Positions 7,848 to 19,467 of a stretch of 64,000 bases of DNA are shown one piece after another. This stretch comes from Janthinobacterium sp. CG3 (GTDB taxonomy: Bacteria; Pseudomonadota; Gammaproteobacteria; Burkholderiales; Burkholderiaceae_D). The stretch lies in the NCBI RefSeq assembly GCF_000344615.1, contig NZ_KB467824.1, positions 4,477,382 through 4,541,381 on the forward strand, read 5' to 3'. Position numbers and translations under genes: made by a program. Under the pieces are notes generated by a model. The model had not been told where the DNA came from, ran no database searches, and saw nothing but the letters and a program-made list of their open reading frames with translations. Numbering within the stretch: the stretch's first letter is position 1; each line of letters opens with the position of its first letter.

Positions 7848-8768
7848 CTAGCCGGCGCGCTTGGCGGCGATGGCGTTGCCGGCGCGGCTGGCGCCTTTGC
7901 GGCCCAGATGCGCCGAGATGAACTGGCCGGCGTCGACCACCAGGTCGAGGTCGATGCCGGTGTCGATGCCCAGCCCCCGCATCAGGTACAGCACGTCCTC
8001 GGTGGCGACGTTGCCGGTGGCCCCCTTGGCGTACGGGCAGCCGCCCAGGCCCGACACCGACGAATGGTAGATGGCGATACCCACTTCCAGGCTGGCGTAG
8101 ATGTTCGCCAGCGCCTGGCCGTAGGTGTCGTGGAAGTGGCCGGACAGGCGCTTGACGTCGAATTCCCGCGCCGCGCGCAGCATCACCGCCTGGGTCTGGC
8201 GCGGCGTCGCCACGCCGATGGTGTCGGCGATGTCGATCTCGTCGCAGCCCAGGTCGCGCATGCGCCCGACCACGTCGGCCACCGCGTCCAGCGGCACCTC
8301 GCCCTGGTAGGGGCAGCCGAAGGCGCAGCTGATGGAGCCGCGCAGGCGCACCCCGTGTTCCTTGGCCGCCTTGGCCACGCCCTCGAAGCGGGCGATCGAT
8401 TCGACGATCGAGCAGTTGATGTTCTTTTGCGAGAACGCCTCCGAGGCCGAGCCGAAGATGACGACTTCGCCGGCGCCGGCCGCCAGCGCGGCGTCGAAGC
8501 CCTGCATGTTGGGCGTCAGCGCCGAGTAGACCACGCCGGGGCGGCGCGCGATGGCGGCCATCACCTCGCTGCTGGTGGCCATTTGCGGCACCCATTTCGG
8601 CGACACGAACGAGGCCGCCTCGATGTTGGCGAAGCCGGCCCGGCTGAGCCGGTCGATCAACTCGACCTTGACGGCGGCGGCGATGGTGTCCTTCTCGTTT
8701 TGCAGGCCGTCGCGCGGCCCCACTTCGACGATTTTCACATGGTGCGGCAGGCTGGCTTGGGCGTACAT
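7848..8768 (-). CDS. hmgL: Hydroxymethylglutaryl-CoA lyase (leucine degradation)
   Basis: This 306-residue HMGL/TIM-barrel enzyme cleaves 3-hydroxy-3-methylglutaryl-CoA to acetyl-CoA and acetoacetate, the last step of leucine breakdown. Visible signatures are VEVGPRDGLQNE at the N-terminus, the metal-site GHFHDTYGQALAN, and the catalytic-loop block SGLGGCPYAKGATGN with its reactive Cys. It is the last gene of the minus-strand run mccB-liuC-bioAFDB-mccA-ghrA-hmgL, starting one base after the ghrA stop. It is also called liuE or mvaB in other genomes. Confidence 0.95.
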   Translation of the reverse strand: MYAQASLPHHVKIVEVGPRDGLQNEKDTIAAAVKVELIDRLSRAGFANIEAASFVSPKWVPQMATSSEVMAAIARRPGVVYSALTPNMQGFDAALAAGAGEVVIFGSASEAFSQKNINCSIVESIARFEGVAKAAKEHGVRLRGSISCAFGCPYQGEVPLDAVADVVGRMRDLGCDEIDIADTIGVATPRQTQAVMLRAAREFDVKRLSGHFHDTYGQALANIYASLEVGIAIYHSSVSGLGGCPYAKGATGNVATEDVLYLMRGLGIDTGIDLDLVVDAGQFISAHLGRKGASRAGNAIAAKRAG

Positions 8769-8769
8769 A

Positions 8770-9702
8770 TCAGTATCCTTGTTGGCGGTTGACGAGGCCG
8801 GCGACCGGCAGGCCGGCTTCGAGGCGGCGGATTTTTTCGGCGATTTGCGCGACGCTGTCGCGCCGCACGGTCAGCGCCGAGATGTGCGGCGTCAGCGTGA
8901 TGCGCGGCTCCTGCCAGAACGGGTGCTGCATCGGCAGCGGCTCGTTGCGCAACACGTCCAGCGTGGCGCCGGCGATGCGGCCCGATTTGATCAGCGTCAG
9001 CAGGTCCGGTTCGGCCACGTGGGCGCCGCGGGCGACGTTGATCAGGTAGGCCGACGGCAGCAGCGACGACAACTTGGCGCGGTCGAGCAGGTTGTGGGTG
9101 TCGGGCGTCAGCGGCAGCATGCACACCAGCACGCGGGTGCCGCGCAGGAAGGCGTCGAGGCCGTCGGCGCCGCTGAAGCATTCGACCCCGGCCAGCTGCT
9201 TCCGCGTGCGGCTCCAGCCGCGCAGCGGGAAGCCGAACGGCGCCAGCGCCTCCAGCACGCGCCCGCCCAGCACGCCCGCGCCGAGCACGCCGACGGAAAA
9301 GTCCTCCTTGCGGTGGGTCGGCAGCGGGCGCCACTGGCCGGCGCGGGCCTGCGCCTCGTATTCGTCGAAGCGGCGGAAGTAGCGCAGCACCGCGTGCGTC
9401 ACGTATTCGGCCATCTGCACGCCCATGCCGGCGTCGTCCAGGCGCACCACCGGCACGTGCGCCGGCAGCGCCTCGCCGAACTTGAGGATGGCGTCGACGC
9501 CGGCGCCGGCGTTGAAGATCGCCTTCACTTCGCTCAGCTCGCGCAGGATCGCCTGCGGCGGCGACCACACCAGCGCGTAGTCGCAGGGGCGCGCCTTCTC
9601 GCCCTCGCGCCACACCACCACCTCGGCCTCGGGCAGCAGTTCGGCGAAGTCGGCGACCCATGGATCGGTGTCGCCGTCGGCCCGGTGTATCAGAATATGC
9701 AT
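8770..9702 (-). CDS. ghrA: D-2-hydroxyacid dehydrogenase, glyoxylate/hydroxypyruvate reductase A type
   Basis: From the ATG at 9702 this is 310 residues. It has an N-terminal substrate domain, then the NAD(P)-binding GVLGAGVLGGRVLEAL motif, and the DLLTLIKSGRIAGATLDV and TPHISALT blocks of 2-hydroxyacid dehydrogenases. Length and sequence fit GhrA, which reduces glyoxylate and hydroxypyruvate. It lies 14 bp after mccA and 1 bp before hmgL, so it is cotranscribed with leucine-degradation genes. No step of that pathway obviously requires it. A longer in-frame extension upstream is an out-of-frame reading of mccA and is not real. Confidence 0.88.
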   Translation of the reverse strand: MHILIHRADGDTDPWVADFAELLPEAEVVVWREGEKARPCDYALVWSPPQAILRELSEVKAIFNAGAGVDAILKFGEALPAHVPVVRLDDAGMGVQMAEYVTHAVLRYFRRFDEYEAQARAGQWRPLPTHRKEDFSVGVLGAGVLGGRVLEALAPFGFPLRGWSRTRKQLAGVECFSGADGLDAFLRGTRVLVCMLPLTPDTHNLLDRAKLSSLLPSAYLINVARGAHVAEPDLLTLIKSGRIAGATLDVLRNEPLPMQHPFWQEPRITLTPHISALTVRRDSVAQIAEKIRRLEAGLPVAGLVNRQQGY

Positions 9703-9716
9703 AGCCTGGCCTCCCG

Positions 9717-11753
9717 TTAAACGGCTTTGAATGCCAGCAGCGGGGCGCCGTCGGCAACCTGGTCGCCGACCGTGTAGAGGATTTCCTCGACCAGGCCGTC
9801 GTGCGGCGCGGCGATGGTGTGTTCCATCTTCATCGCCTCCATGATGACCAGGGGATCGCCCTTCTTGACTTCCTGGCCGGCGCCAACCAGCACCGCCACC
9901 ACCTTGCCGGGCATCGGCGCGGTCAGGCGGCCGCCTTCTGCCTCGGCCTCGCCGGCGTGCGCCATCGGGTCGTTGTAGTGCAGCGCGTAGTGCTCGCCGC
10001 CGGTGAACACGTGGAACAGCTCGCCGTCGCGGCGCACCGTGCCGTGCACCGCGTTGTCGCCCAGTTTGACGCTCAGGTATAGGCCGTCGCGCGTCATCAG
10101 CGTCAGCGGCTGGCGGTTCAGCAGCCAGCCGTCGTTGTGGTATTCGACCTCGCCCAGGTAGGCCTTGGCCTCGGTCGCCTGCGCGTACTCGTCGGTGAAC
10201 GACAGCCGGCGCTGGAAGGCGCTGTTCAGGCGCCAGCCCAGCGCGTTGCCCCACGGGTCGGACGGATGGTTGGCCGACTGCGCCTCCGCCTGTTCCTTCT
10301 CGGCGACGATCAGCGCCACCGCCGCCAGCGCCAGCGCGCCCGGCGGCGCCGGCCGCGGCGCCGGGAACAGTTGCTCCTGGTTGCGCTCGATCAGGCCGGT
10401 GTCGAGGTCGGCGTTGGAAAACGCCGCGCCCTCGACCAGGCGCTTGAGGAAGGCGATGTTGCTGGCCAGGCCGACGATCTGGTATTCGGCCAGCGCCTGC
10501 GACATGCGCGCCAGCGCCTCGCGGCGGTCGGCGCCCCAGACGATCAGCTTGGCGATCATCGGGTCGTAGAACGGCGAAATGGCGTCGCCCTGGCGCACGC
10601 CGGAGTCGATGCGCACGGCGGCGGGCACGCCGCTGCCTTGTACCCCGCCCAGCGCGAACGCCACGGCGTCCGGCGTGTGCATGTGGCGCAGCGTGCCGAT
10701 CGACGGCAGGAAGCCTTTCTCCGGATTTTCGGCGTAGATGCGCGCCTCGATCGCGTGGCCGTGGATGGCCAGTTCGTGCTGCCGCTTCGGCAGCGCTTCG
10801 CCGAAGGCGACGCGCAACTGCCATTCGACCAGGTCGGTGCCGGTGATCATTTCGGTGACCGGGTGCTCGACCTGTAGGCGCGTGTTCATCTCCATGAAGT
10901 AGAACGAGCCGTCCTGGTTGGCGATAAATTCGACGGTGCCGGCGCCGACGTAGCCGACCGCCTTGGCGGCGGCGACGGCGGCCTCGCCCATGGCGGCGCG
11001 GCGCTCGGCCGGCATGTTCGGCGCCGGCGCCTCTTCCAGCACCTTCTGGTGGCGCCGCTGCACCGAGCAGTCGCGTTCGAACAGGTAGATGCAGTTGCCC
11101 AGCATGTCGGCGAACACCTGGATTTCAATGTGCCGCGGGCGCGACAGGTATTTCTCGGCCAGCACCTTGTCGTCGCCGAAGGAACTGATGGCCTCGCGCT
11201 TGCAGGACGCCAGCGCGGCCTTGAAATCGGCCGAGTTCTCGATGACGCGCATGCCCTTGCCGCCGCCGCCGGCGGAAGCCTTCAGCAGCACCGGGTAGCC
11301 GATTTTGTCGGCCTGGGCGTGCAGGAAGTCGGCGTCCTGGACCTCGCCGTGGTAGCCCGGCACCAGCGGCACCTTGGCTTTTTCCATCAGCGACTTGGCG
11401 GCCGATTTCGAGCCCATCGCGCGCATCGCCGAGGCCGGCGGTCCGATGAACACCAGGCCGGCCTTGGCGCAGGCGTCGGCGAAGTCGGCGTTCTCGGACA
11501 GGAAGCCGTAGCCGGGGTGGATCGCCTGGGCGCCGGTGGCCAGCGCGACGGCGATGATCTTGTCGCCGCGCAGATAGCTTTCCTTGGCCGCTGCCGGTCC
11601 GATCAGAACTGCCTCATCGCACGCCGCGACATGTTTTGCGTTGGCGTCCGCCTCCGAGTACACGGCGACGGTTTTCATGCCCATGCGGCGCGCGGTAGCG
11701 GCCACCCGGCATGCAATCTCGCCACGGTTGGCGATCAGGATTTTTGTGAACAT
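9717..11753 (-). CDS. mccA: Methylcrotonyl-CoA carboxylase, biotin-containing alpha subunit
   Basis: This 678-residue protein has a biotin carboxylase N-terminus (ILIANRGEIACRV), an ATP-grasp loop (KASAGGGGKGM, about residue 159), a carboxylase C-terminal domain, a BT-like region, and a C-terminal biotinyl domain. The biotinylation motif is M-E-A-M-K-M-E-H near residue 643. It carboxylates biotin for conversion of 3-methylcrotonyl-CoA to 3-methylglutaconyl-CoA, with the beta subunit encoded about 5.4 kb upstream at 17180-18802. The two subunits are usually closer together; here the bio genes sit between them. Also named liuD. Confidence 0.95.
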   Translation of the reverse strand: MFTKILIANRGEIACRVAATARRMGMKTVAVYSEADANAKHVAACDEAVLIGPAAAKESYLRGDKIIAVALATGAQAIHPGYGFLSENADFADACAKAGLVFIGPPASAMRAMGSKSAAKSLMEKAKVPLVPGYHGEVQDADFLHAQADKIGYPVLLKASAGGGGKGMRVIENSADFKAALASCKREAISSFGDDKVLAEKYLSRPRHIEIQVFADMLGNCIYLFERDCSVQRRHQKVLEEAPAPNMPAERRAAMGEAAVAAAKAVGYVGAGTVEFIANQDGSFYFMEMNTRLQVEHPVTEMITGTDLVEWQLRVAFGEALPKRQHELAIHGHAIEARIYAENPEKGFLPSIGTLRHMHTPDAVAFALGGVQGSGVPAAVRIDSGVRQGDAISPFYDPMIAKLIVWGADRREALARMSQALAEYQIVGLASNIAFLKRLVEGAAFSNADLDTGLIERNQEQLFPAPRPAPPGALALAAVALIVAEKEQAEAQSANHPSDPWGNALGWRLNSAFQRRLSFTDEYAQATEAKAYLGEVEYHNDGWLLNRQPLTLMTRDGLYLSVKLGDNAVHGTVRRDGELFHVFTGGEHYALHYNDPMAHAGEAEAEGGRLTAPMPGKVVAVLVGAGQEVKKGDPLVIMEAMKMEHTIAAPHDGLVEEILYTVGDQVADGAPLLAFKAV

Positions 11754-11832
11754 GGTCTCTTTCTCAAGCTGGCGGCAGGGATTTTTTTAGTATGCGAACG
11801 GTGCTGCGGTAATACTATTGCGCTGGCGGCGC

Positions 11833-11871
11833 GTGTCGGGTTACGCCCGGTGGGCTAACCCGACCTACGAG
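11833..11871. repeat. REP-like repeat between bioB and mccA
   Basis: GTCGGGTTACGCCC and GGGCTAACCCGAC form an inverted repeat with a short central gap. It belongs to the same family as 7661-7760 and lies in the 152 bp bioB-mccA gap, the widest gap within the run. Confidence 0.65.
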
Positions 11872-11905
11872 GCGCCGCCAGTGCCGTCGCGATGCGTCGC
11901 CGATA

Positions 11906-12955
11906 TCAGCAGGCGCAGCTTTCCTTGGGCGCCGAATCGAGCGTCGCGGCGCGGGTTTTCAAGCCCAGTTTGTTGAGCAGCGCGCGGTCGTCTTCGGCTT
12001 CCGGGTTGTCGGTGGTGAGCAGCTTGTCGCCGTAGAAGATCGAGTTGGCGCCGGCCAGGAAGCACATCGATTGCACCGCTTCGCCCATCTGGCGGCGCCC
12101 GGCCGACAGGCGCACGCGCGCCTTCGGCATGGTGATGCGCGCCACCGCGATGGTGCGCACGAATTCGAACGGGTCGAGCGCGTCGATGCCGTACAGGGGC
12201 GTGCCCTCGACCTGCACCAGGTGGTTGACCGGCACCGATTCCGGGTACGGGTTCAGGTTGGCCAGCTGGGCGATCAGGCCGGCGCGCTGCAGCCGCGTTT
12301 CGCCCATGCCGACGATGCCGCCGCAGCACACTTTCAGGCCGGCGCTGCGCACCCGGCCCAGCGTGTCCAGGCGGTCCTGGTATTCGCGCGTGGAGATGAC
12401 GTTGTCGTAGAACTCGGGCGCGGTGTCGAGGTTGTGGTTGTAGTAGTCCAGGCCGGCGTTTTTCAGGCGGTCGGCCTGGCCCTCTTCCAGCATGCCCAGG
12501 GTGGCGCAGGTTTCCAGGCCCAGGGCCTTGACTTCACGCACCATCTGTTCGACCTTCTCCATGTCGCGCTCCTTCGGGCTGCGCCACGCCGCGCCCATGC
12601 AGAAGCGGGTGGCGCCGTTGGCGCGGGCCTGGCGCGCGGCGTCGAGCACGGTGTCGATGTCGAGGATTTTCTTGGCTTCGACGCCGGTGTCGTAGCGCGC
12701 CGCCTGCGGGCAGTAGCTGCAGTCTTCCTCGCAGCCGCCGGTTTTGATCGACAGCAGCGTGGCCAGTTCGACGTCGCCGTCCGGGAAGTTCAGGCGGTGG
12801 CTTTGCTGGGCCTGGAACATCAGGTCGTTGAACGGCAGGTCGAACAGCGCCAGCACGTCGTCCAGCGGCCAGGTGGCCGCCTCCGGCAGGGTGATGGCGG
12901 CGACCGGGCGGTGCAGTTCGACGGATTTGGTGGCTTGCGCCTGGGTTTGTGACAT
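11906..12955 (-). CDS. bioB: Biotin synthase
   Basis: This 349-residue radical-SAM enzyme inserts sulfur into dethiobiotin. The radical cluster motif C-E-E-D-C-S-Y-C is present near residue 60, followed by [13 protein letters not shown] and the C-terminal [10 protein letters not shown] block that binds the auxiliary [2Fe-2S] cluster region. The ATG at 12955 is chosen because AAGGA precedes it at good spacing; an upstream non-ATG start would add seven residues. It follows bioD by 10 bp. Confidence 0.96.
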   Translation of the reverse strand: MSQTQAQATKSVELHRPVAAITLPEAATWPLDDVLALFDLPFNDLMFQAQQSHRLNFPDGDVELATLLSIKTGGCEEDCSYCPQAARYDTGVEAKKILDIDTVLDAARQARANGATRFCMGAAWRSPKERDMEKVEQMVREVKALGLETCATLGMLEEGQADRLKNAGLDYYNHNLDTAPEFYDNVISTREYQDRLDTLGRVRSAGLKVCCGGIVGMGETRLQRAGLIAQLANLNPYPESVPVNHLVQVEGTPLYGIDALDPFEFVRTIAVARITMPKARVRLSAGRRQMGEAVQSMCFLAGANSIFYGDKLLTTDNPEAEDDRALLNKLGLKTRAATLDSAPKESCAC

Positions 12956-12965
12956 GGTTTTTCCT

Positions 12966-13757
12966 TCAACGTTCAAATGTAGGGGTGTGGCTGCCCGGCC
13001 AGTTCGGCAGGCATGAAAAATTCAGGTACTCGGCGGCGGCCGCGGCCGTCGGCTGCGCCAGGCGCGGCACCCGGCCCAGCAGCGGCGCCGGAATGCGTTC
13101 GACCAGCGCCTCGATGTTCTCGTCGGCGAAGTTCATATCGTCTTGCAGTTCGTTGGCGACCCAGCCGGCCAGCACCAGGCCGCGCGCGACGACCGCCTCG
13201 ACCGTCAGCAGCGCGTGGCTGATGCAACCCAGGCGCAGGCCGACCACCAGCACCACCGGCAGGCCCAGCTGCTGCGCCAGGTCGGCGGTGTCGAAGCCGG
13301 CCGACAGCGGCACGCGGAAGCCGCCGACGCCCTCGACCACCACGGCGTCGCAGGCGGCGGCGATTTCGGTGTAGGCGGCCAGGATCGGCACCGATTCGAT
13401 GCTGACGCCTTCGAGTTCGGCGGCGATGTGCGGCGCCGCCGCTTCCCGCAGCAGGTAGGGCGTGGTCAGCGTCGCCAGCATGCCGACGTTGCCGGCCTCG
13501 GTCAGGCGGTCGGCGTCGTCGTTGTGCCAGGCGCCGTCGCGCAGTTCGGCGCCGGCCGCCACCGGCTTCATGCCGCAGGCGCGCACGCCGGTTTGCACCA
13601 GCGCGTGCAGCATCGCCGCCGACGTCAGCGTCTTGCCGATTTCGGTGTCGGTGCCGGTGACGAAGCAGGCGAAGCGGTGCGGAATACCCGCCGCCGCCGC
13701 CGCCGGCGCCGGCGCAGGTTCGATCTCAATGGCGAGAACGGGATCGTTGAGGCTCAT
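12966..13757 (-). CDS. bioD: ATP-dependent dethiobiotin synthetase
   Basis: This 263-residue protein has the P-loop [10 protein letters not shown] near residue 34, the GMKPVAAG substrate loop, and [12 protein letters not shown], all typical of BioD. The first 25 residues are Ala/Pro-rich and not part of the fold. The enzyme closes the ureido ring of dethiobiotin from diaminopelargonic acid, CO2 and ATP. It starts one base past the bioF stop and ends 10 bp before bioB, so it is clearly in the same transcript. Confidence 0.95.
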   Translation of the reverse strand: MSLNDPVLAIEIEPAPAPAAAAAGIPHRFACFVTGTDTEIGKTLTSAAMLHALVQTGVRACGMKPVAAGAELRDGAWHNDDADRLTEAGNVGMLATLTTPYLLREAAAPHIAAELEGVSIESVPILAAYTEIAAACDAVVVEGVGGFRVPLSAGFDTADLAQQLGLPVVLVVGLRLGCISHALLTVEAVVARGLVLAGWVANELQDDMNFADENIEALVERIPAPLLGRVPRLAQPTAAAAAEYLNFSCLPNWPGSHTPTFER

Positions 13758-13758
13758 A

Positions 13759-14943
13759 TCAGCTCCCTTCCAATTCGTTGATGGCGCCGACCAGGCGCGC
13801 CACGTCCTGGCGCGTGTGGCCGGCCGAGAGGGTCACGCGCAGGCGCGCGGTGCCCGGCGGTACGGTCGGCGGGCGGATCGTGCCGACCCACAAACCCTGT
13901 TGGTACAGCGCGGCGCCGGCGCGCATGGTTTCGTCGTTGGCGCCGATCAGCAGCGGCTGGATCGCCGTCGGCGAGGCCAGCCGGGTCCAGCGTTTCAGGC
14001 GCAGGCCGTCGCCGATTTGCGCGATCAGCGCCTGCAATTGGGCGCGTCGCTGCCGGCCTTCGTCGCCGGCGATCAGGTCGATGCCGGTCAGCAGCGCGTG
14101 CGCCAGCGCCGGCGCCGCCGCCGTGGTGTAGATGTAGGGGCGGGCCTTCTGGATCAGCGTGTCGATCACCGCCTCGTGGGCCGCGACGAAGGCGCCGCCG
14201 ACGCCGGCGGCCTTGCTCAGGGTGCCCATGTAGACCAGGTAGGGCGAGCGCAGGTCGAAGTGTTCCAGCGCGCCGCGGCCGTTGGCGCCCAGCGTGCCGA
14301 AGCCGTGCGCGTCGTCGACGACCAGCCAGGCGCCGTGGCGTTCGCACAGGGCCAGCAGGGCCGGCAGCGGCGCCAGGTTGCCGTCCATGCTGAAGACGCT
14401 GTCGGTGACGACGATCTTGGTGGCGGAGGCGCTCGCCTCCAGCAGCGCGGCCAGCGCCGCCAGGTCGGCGTGCGGGTAGACTTTGACGGCCACGCGCGAC
14501 AGGCGCGCGCCGTCGATCAGCGAGGCGTGGTTGAGCGACTCGGAGAAGATTTCGGCGCTTTTGTCGACGCCGCTCAGGCCCGTCAGCACCGCCAGGTTGG
14601 CCATGTAGCCGGTGCACAAGTACAGCGCGCGCGGTGATTCCAGGTTGGCGCCGACGAATTCGGCCAGGCGCTCCTCCAGCGCGGCGTGGGCGCGGCTGTG
14701 GCCGCTAATCAGGTGCGAGGCGCCGCTGCCGACGCCGTAGCGCCGGGCGCCCTCTTGCAGCGCGGCGACCAGGCGCGGGTGCGCCGCCAGGCCGAGGTAG
14801 TCGTTGCTGCAGAAGGCCAGCAGTTCGCGTCCGTCAACCGTCACGCGCGGGCCGCACGGGGTGTCGACGACGCGGCGGCGGCGGATCAGGCCGCGTTCGT
14901 CGAGCCCGCGCAGTTGTTGTTGCAGCTTGGCGATCAGTTCCAT
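13759..14943 (-). CDS. bioF: 8-amino-7-oxononanoate synthase
   Basis: This 394-residue alpha-oxoamine synthase has HxxxHLISGH ([19 protein letters not shown]), [11 protein letters not shown], and the PLP lysine in [12 protein letters not shown] near residue 239. It condenses pimeloyl-ACP/CoA with alanine. The ATG at 14943 is one base beyond the bioA stop region; a further in-frame non-ATG start at 14955 is less likely. It is the second gene of the bioA-F-D-B set. Confidence 0.95.
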   Translation of the reverse strand: MELIAKLQQQLRGLDERGLIRRRRVVDTPCGPRVTVDGRELLAFCSNDYLGLAAHPRLVAALQEGARRYGVGSGASHLISGHSRAHAALEERLAEFVGANLESPRALYLCTGYMANLAVLTGLSGVDKSAEIFSESLNHASLIDGARLSRVAVKVYPHADLAALAALLEASASATKIVVTDSVFSMDGNLAPLPALLALCERHGAWLVVDDAHGFGTLGANGRGALEHFDLRSPYLVYMGTLSKAAGVGGAFVAAHEAVIDTLIQKARPYIYTTAAAPALAHALLTGIDLIAGDEGRQRRAQLQALIAQIGDGLRLKRWTRLASPTAIQPLLIGANDETMRAGAALYQQGLWVGTIRPPTVPPGTARLRVTLSAGHTRQDVARLVGAINELEGS

Positions 14944-14944
14944 G

Positions 14945-16285
14945 TCAGGCCCCAATCACTTGCTCGAAGACGGCCAGGGTGCGCGCCGCCAGGCCGTCGA
15001 TTTCGGCGTCGTCGAGGATGTATGGCGGCATCAGGTAGACGGTAGCGCCGATCGGGCGCAGCAGCAGTTCGTGCTCGACCGCGCTGGCGAAGAAGCGGCG
15101 CGAAAAGTCCGGCGCGGCGTCGACGGCGTCGAAGGCCCAGATCATGCCGCGCTGGCGGAAGTGGCGCACGCGCGCGTGCTGTTGCAGCGGCGCCAGCGCG
15201 GCGCTCAGGCGGTCGGCGCGCACGCGGTTGGCGGCCAGCACGTCGTCCTCGCGGAAGATGTCCAGCGTCGCCAGCGCGGCGCGGCAGGCCAGCGGGTTGC
15301 CGGTGTAGGAGTGCGAGTGCAGGAAGCCGCGGCGCACGTCGCTGCTGTAGAAGGCCTGGTAGATCTCTTCGCGCGTCATCACCAGCGACAGCGGCAGGTA
15401 GCCGCCGCTGATGCCCTTCGACAGGCACAGGAAGTCGGGCCAGACGCCGGCCTGCTCGCAGGCGAAGAAGGTGCCGGTGCGGCCGCAGCCGACGGCGATT
15501 TCATCGAGGATCAGGTGGACCTGGTGGCGGTCGCACAGTTCGCGCACCAGCGTCAGGTACAGCGGGTCGTGCATCGCCATGCCGGTGGCGCACTGCACCA
15601 GCGGTTCGACGATGATGGCGGCGATGTGGCGGCCGCGCTCGACGAACAGGCGCTCGACGTCTTGCGCGGCGCGGCGCGCCACGTCCTGCGCGGTTTCGCC
15701 CTCGGCGGCCTGGCGCGCGTCCGGCGAGGCGGCCACGTGCGAGGCGCGCAGCAGCGGGCCGTAGGCGTCCTTGAACAGGGCGACGTCGGTGACGGCCAGC
15801 GCGCCGATGGTTTCGCCGTGGTAGCCGCCCTTCAGGCAGACGAATTCCTGCTTGTCGGCCTGGCCGCTGTTGCGCCAGGCGTGGAAGCTCATTTTCAGCG
15901 CGATTTCAACGGCGGAGGCGCCGTCGGAGGCGTAGAAGCTGTGCCCCAAAACATTGTCGGTCAGGTCGGACAATCGTTCCGACAGCTGGACCACCGGTTC
16001 GTGGGTGAAGCCGGCCAGCATCGCGTGTTCGAGCCGGTCGAGCTGGTCCTTCAGCGCCGCGTTGATGCGCGGGTTGGCGTGGCCGAACAGGTTGACCCAC
16101 CACGAGCTGATCGCGTCGAGGTAGCGCCGGCCGTCGTGGTCGTACAGCCAGGCGCCGCGGCCGTGGCTGACCGGGATCAGCGGCACGTGCTTGTCGCCCT
16201 GCGCATGATGCTGCATTTGGGTGCACGGATGCCAGACGCTGCGCAGGCTGCGTTCGACCCAGGTTGATTGCTTATCTAATTCCAA
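14945..16285 (-). CDS. bioA: Adenosylmethionine-8-amino-7-oxononanoate aminotransferase
   Basis: This 446-residue class III aminotransferase has [12 protein letters not shown], the [12 protein letters not shown] motif (aspartate that binds the PLP pyridine nitrogen) and the PLP lysine in [13 protein letters not shown]. It converts 8-amino-7-oxononanoate to 7,8-diaminopelargonate with SAM as amino donor. The predicted start is TTG at 16285, supported by GGAG six bases upstream. The gene lies 12 bp after liuC and overlaps no other gene. Confidence 0.94.
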   Translation of the reverse strand: MELDKQSTWVERSLRSVWHPCTQMQHHAQGDKHVPLIPVSHGRGAWLYDHDGRRYLDAISSWWVNLFGHANPRINAALKDQLDRLEHAMLAGFTHEPVVQLSERLSDLTDNVLGHSFYASDGASAVEIALKMSFHAWRNSGQADKQEFVCLKGGYHGETIGALAVTDVALFKDAYGPLLRASHVAASPDARQAAEGETAQDVARRAAQDVERLFVERGRHIAAIIVEPLVQCATGMAMHDPLYLTLVRELCDRHQVHLILDEIAVGCGRTGTFFACEQAGVWPDFLCLSKGISGGYLPLSLVMTREEIYQAFYSSDVRRGFLHSHSYTGNPLACRAALATLDIFREDDVLAANRVRADRLSAALAPLQQHARVRHFRQRGMIWAFDAVDAAPDFSRRFFASAVEHELLLRPIGATVYLMPPYILDDAEIDGLAARTLAVFEQVIGA

Positions 16286-16297
16286 AACTGCTCCAAA

Positions 16298-17083
16298 CTA
16301 ATTCAGCCAATTCGGCTTGCGCTTTTCGAGGAAGGACTGCACGCCTTCGCGGCCCTGCTCCGAGGCGCGGATGTGCGCGATCCGTTCGGCGGTGTCGGCC
16401 AGCAGCTCCTGCGTGACCGGCTTGCCGGCGACGTCGCGTACCAGCGCCTTGGCTTGCCGCACCGCGTTCGGGCTGTTGCTGACCAGCGCCTTGACGAGCT
16501 CCGCCGTCTTGGCGTCGAGCATGTCGGTCGGCACCACTTCGTGTGCGAAGCCGATGCGCTGCGCCTCGCGCGCGGAAAAGCGCTCGGCGGTCAGGAAGTA
16601 GCGGCGCGCGGCGTTTTCGCCCATCGCCTTGATGACATAAGGCGAGATCGTCGCCGGTATCAACCCCAATTTTACTTCGCTTAGGCAAAAGTTGGATTCT
16701 TCGGCCGTGATGACGATGTCGCAAGCGGCCACCAGGCCCATGCCGCCGGCGTAGCAATCGCCCTGCACCTTGGCCACCACCGGCTGCGGGCACAGGTAGA
16801 TGGTGCGCAGCATCCGCGCCAGTTGCAGCGCGTCGGCGTGGTTCTCGGCGTGGCTGTAGCCGGCCATCTTCTTCATCCAGTTCAGGTCGGCGCCGGCGCA
16901 AAAGGCCGGGCCGTTGGCCGCCAGCACGATGGCGCGCACGCTGTCGTTGCGGCCCAGGCCGTCGAAGGCCAGCGTCAGTTCGGCGATGCTCTGTTCGTTG
17001 AAGGCGTTGCGCACGTCGGGCCGGTCCAGCGTGACGGTGGCGACCTTGTCTTCGATGCTCAGCTTGAGGGTGTGGAATTGCAT
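16298..17083 (-). CDS. liuC: Enoyl-CoA hydratase, probable methylglutaconyl-CoA hydratase
   Basis: This 261-residue crotonase-family enzyme has the oxyanion-hole segments FCAGADLNWMKKMAG (about residue 60) and KVQGDCYAGGMGLVAACD (about residue 105). Its position directly after mccB and in one run with mccA and hmgL makes 3-methylglutaconyl-CoA hydratase (LiuC), the step between the carboxylase and the lyase, the obvious assignment. The family is certain, substrate by context. It is separated from mccB by 96 bp that contain a GGGGTC-type repeat, and from bioA by 12 bp. Confidence 0.9.
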   Translation of the reverse strand: MQFHTLKLSIEDKVATVTLDRPDVRNAFNEQSIAELTLAFDGLGRNDSVRAIVLAANGPAFCAGADLNWMKKMAGYSHAENHADALQLARMLRTIYLCPQPVVAKVQGDCYAGGMGLVAACDIVITAEESNFCLSEVKLGLIPATISPYVIKAMGENAARRYFLTAERFSAREAQRIGFAHEVVPTDMLDAKTAELVKALVSNSPNAVRQAKALVRDVAGKPVTQELLADTAERIAHIRASEQGREGVQSFLEKRKPNWLN

Positions 17084-17179
17084 GCGGTGGTGTCCTATTT
17101 AAAACCAGGGGCGTCATTCCGGGGTCTGGCCCAAATGCCGCTAAATTAAACTTCCGTAGGGCGGATGAGCGACAATCCT

Positions 17180-18802
<1,623 letters not shown>

Positions 18803-18833
18803 TGCTTGTCCTTTTTTCTGGTCTCTCACTACT

Positions 18834-19259
18834 CTAGTCCGGGAAACTGCCGTCGAGATAGAACCAGCGCATGCCGCCGTCCGAGGGTTCGCGCAGGAAG
18901 CGGCTGACCTCGTGCAGGCGGTGGGCGCGGCCGCCGGTTTTGTACCGGGCCACGAATTCGACGCTGTCACTATTTGTATCGGTACCGGATTCTGCTTTAC
19001 GTTGACGTAAACGTAAAGCGGATTTTACCTCAAGTCCCAGCCAGCGCAATGTTTCATCGTCGCTGACGATGGCGTCGGCCGGGCGGGTGCTGGCGTGCCA
19101 GGTGGCGCGCAGGTAGGCTTCGTTGCGCAGGGTGTAGGCGGTATAGCGCGAGCGCATCAGCGCCTCGGCCGTCGGCGCGATGGCGGCGCCGTCGACGTAA
19201 CGGCCGCAGCAGGCCGCGTAGGAGGGGCCGCCGCAGGGGCAGGTGGCGGGTGGTTTCAT
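18834..19259 (-). CDS. ychJ: YchJ/UPF0225 family SEC-C protein
   Basis: From the ATG at 19259 this is 141 residues. The N-terminal Cys cluster C-P-C-G ([17 protein letters not shown]) is a SEC-C-type zinc-binding segment. It is followed by the NTF2-like YchJ core ([33 protein letters not shown]). Function in the family is unknown. An in-frame ATG at 19295 would add 12 residues. The variable loop at about residues 80-88 is encoded by a 26 bp near-perfect palindrome that looks like a LiuR operator, so coding and regulatory information overlap here. Confidence 0.82.
   Translation of the reverse strand: MKPPATCPCGGPSYAACCGRYVDGAAIAPTAEALMRSRYTAYTLRNEAYLRATWHASTRPADAIVSDDETLRWLGLEVKSALRLRQRKAESGTDTNSDSVEFVARYKTGGRAHRLHEVSRFLREPSDGGMRWFYLDGSFPD
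18994..19019. promoter_or_regulatory. Probable LiuR operator for the mccB run, inside ychJ
   Basis: The 26 bp GCTTTACGTTGAC/GTAAACGTAAAGC is an inverted repeat with 24 of 26 positions symmetric. The same core ACGTTnACGTAAACGTAAAG occurs at 44513-44534 before liuA, and in reverse at 45104-45121 before the MerR-type liuR gene. It lies about 190 bp upstream of mccB. That the three sites bind LiuR is inference. Confidence 0.7.
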
Positions 19260-19467
19260 GGTGTGCGTGGTGGTTGCGGGAGTGGCCGTGCGCAATTATC
19301 CGCCATAAAGGCGGCGCCGGGCGGCGCCCGGCATGTCGAATTCGACAAACGACTGTGGGTTTTTTGCCGCAGATGACTTACGGTTAGGTATGATGTGGAT
19401 CATTTCCCGCTGATGGGGGCTACGCGATTTCTGCATCGCTATTACACTAGCGGACAAGGAGAAGTGT

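Noticed and set aside
8770..10824. Long frame extending upstream of ghrA
   Set aside because: The part above 9702 is an out-of-frame reading of mccA with low-complexity Arg/Gly/Ala composition.
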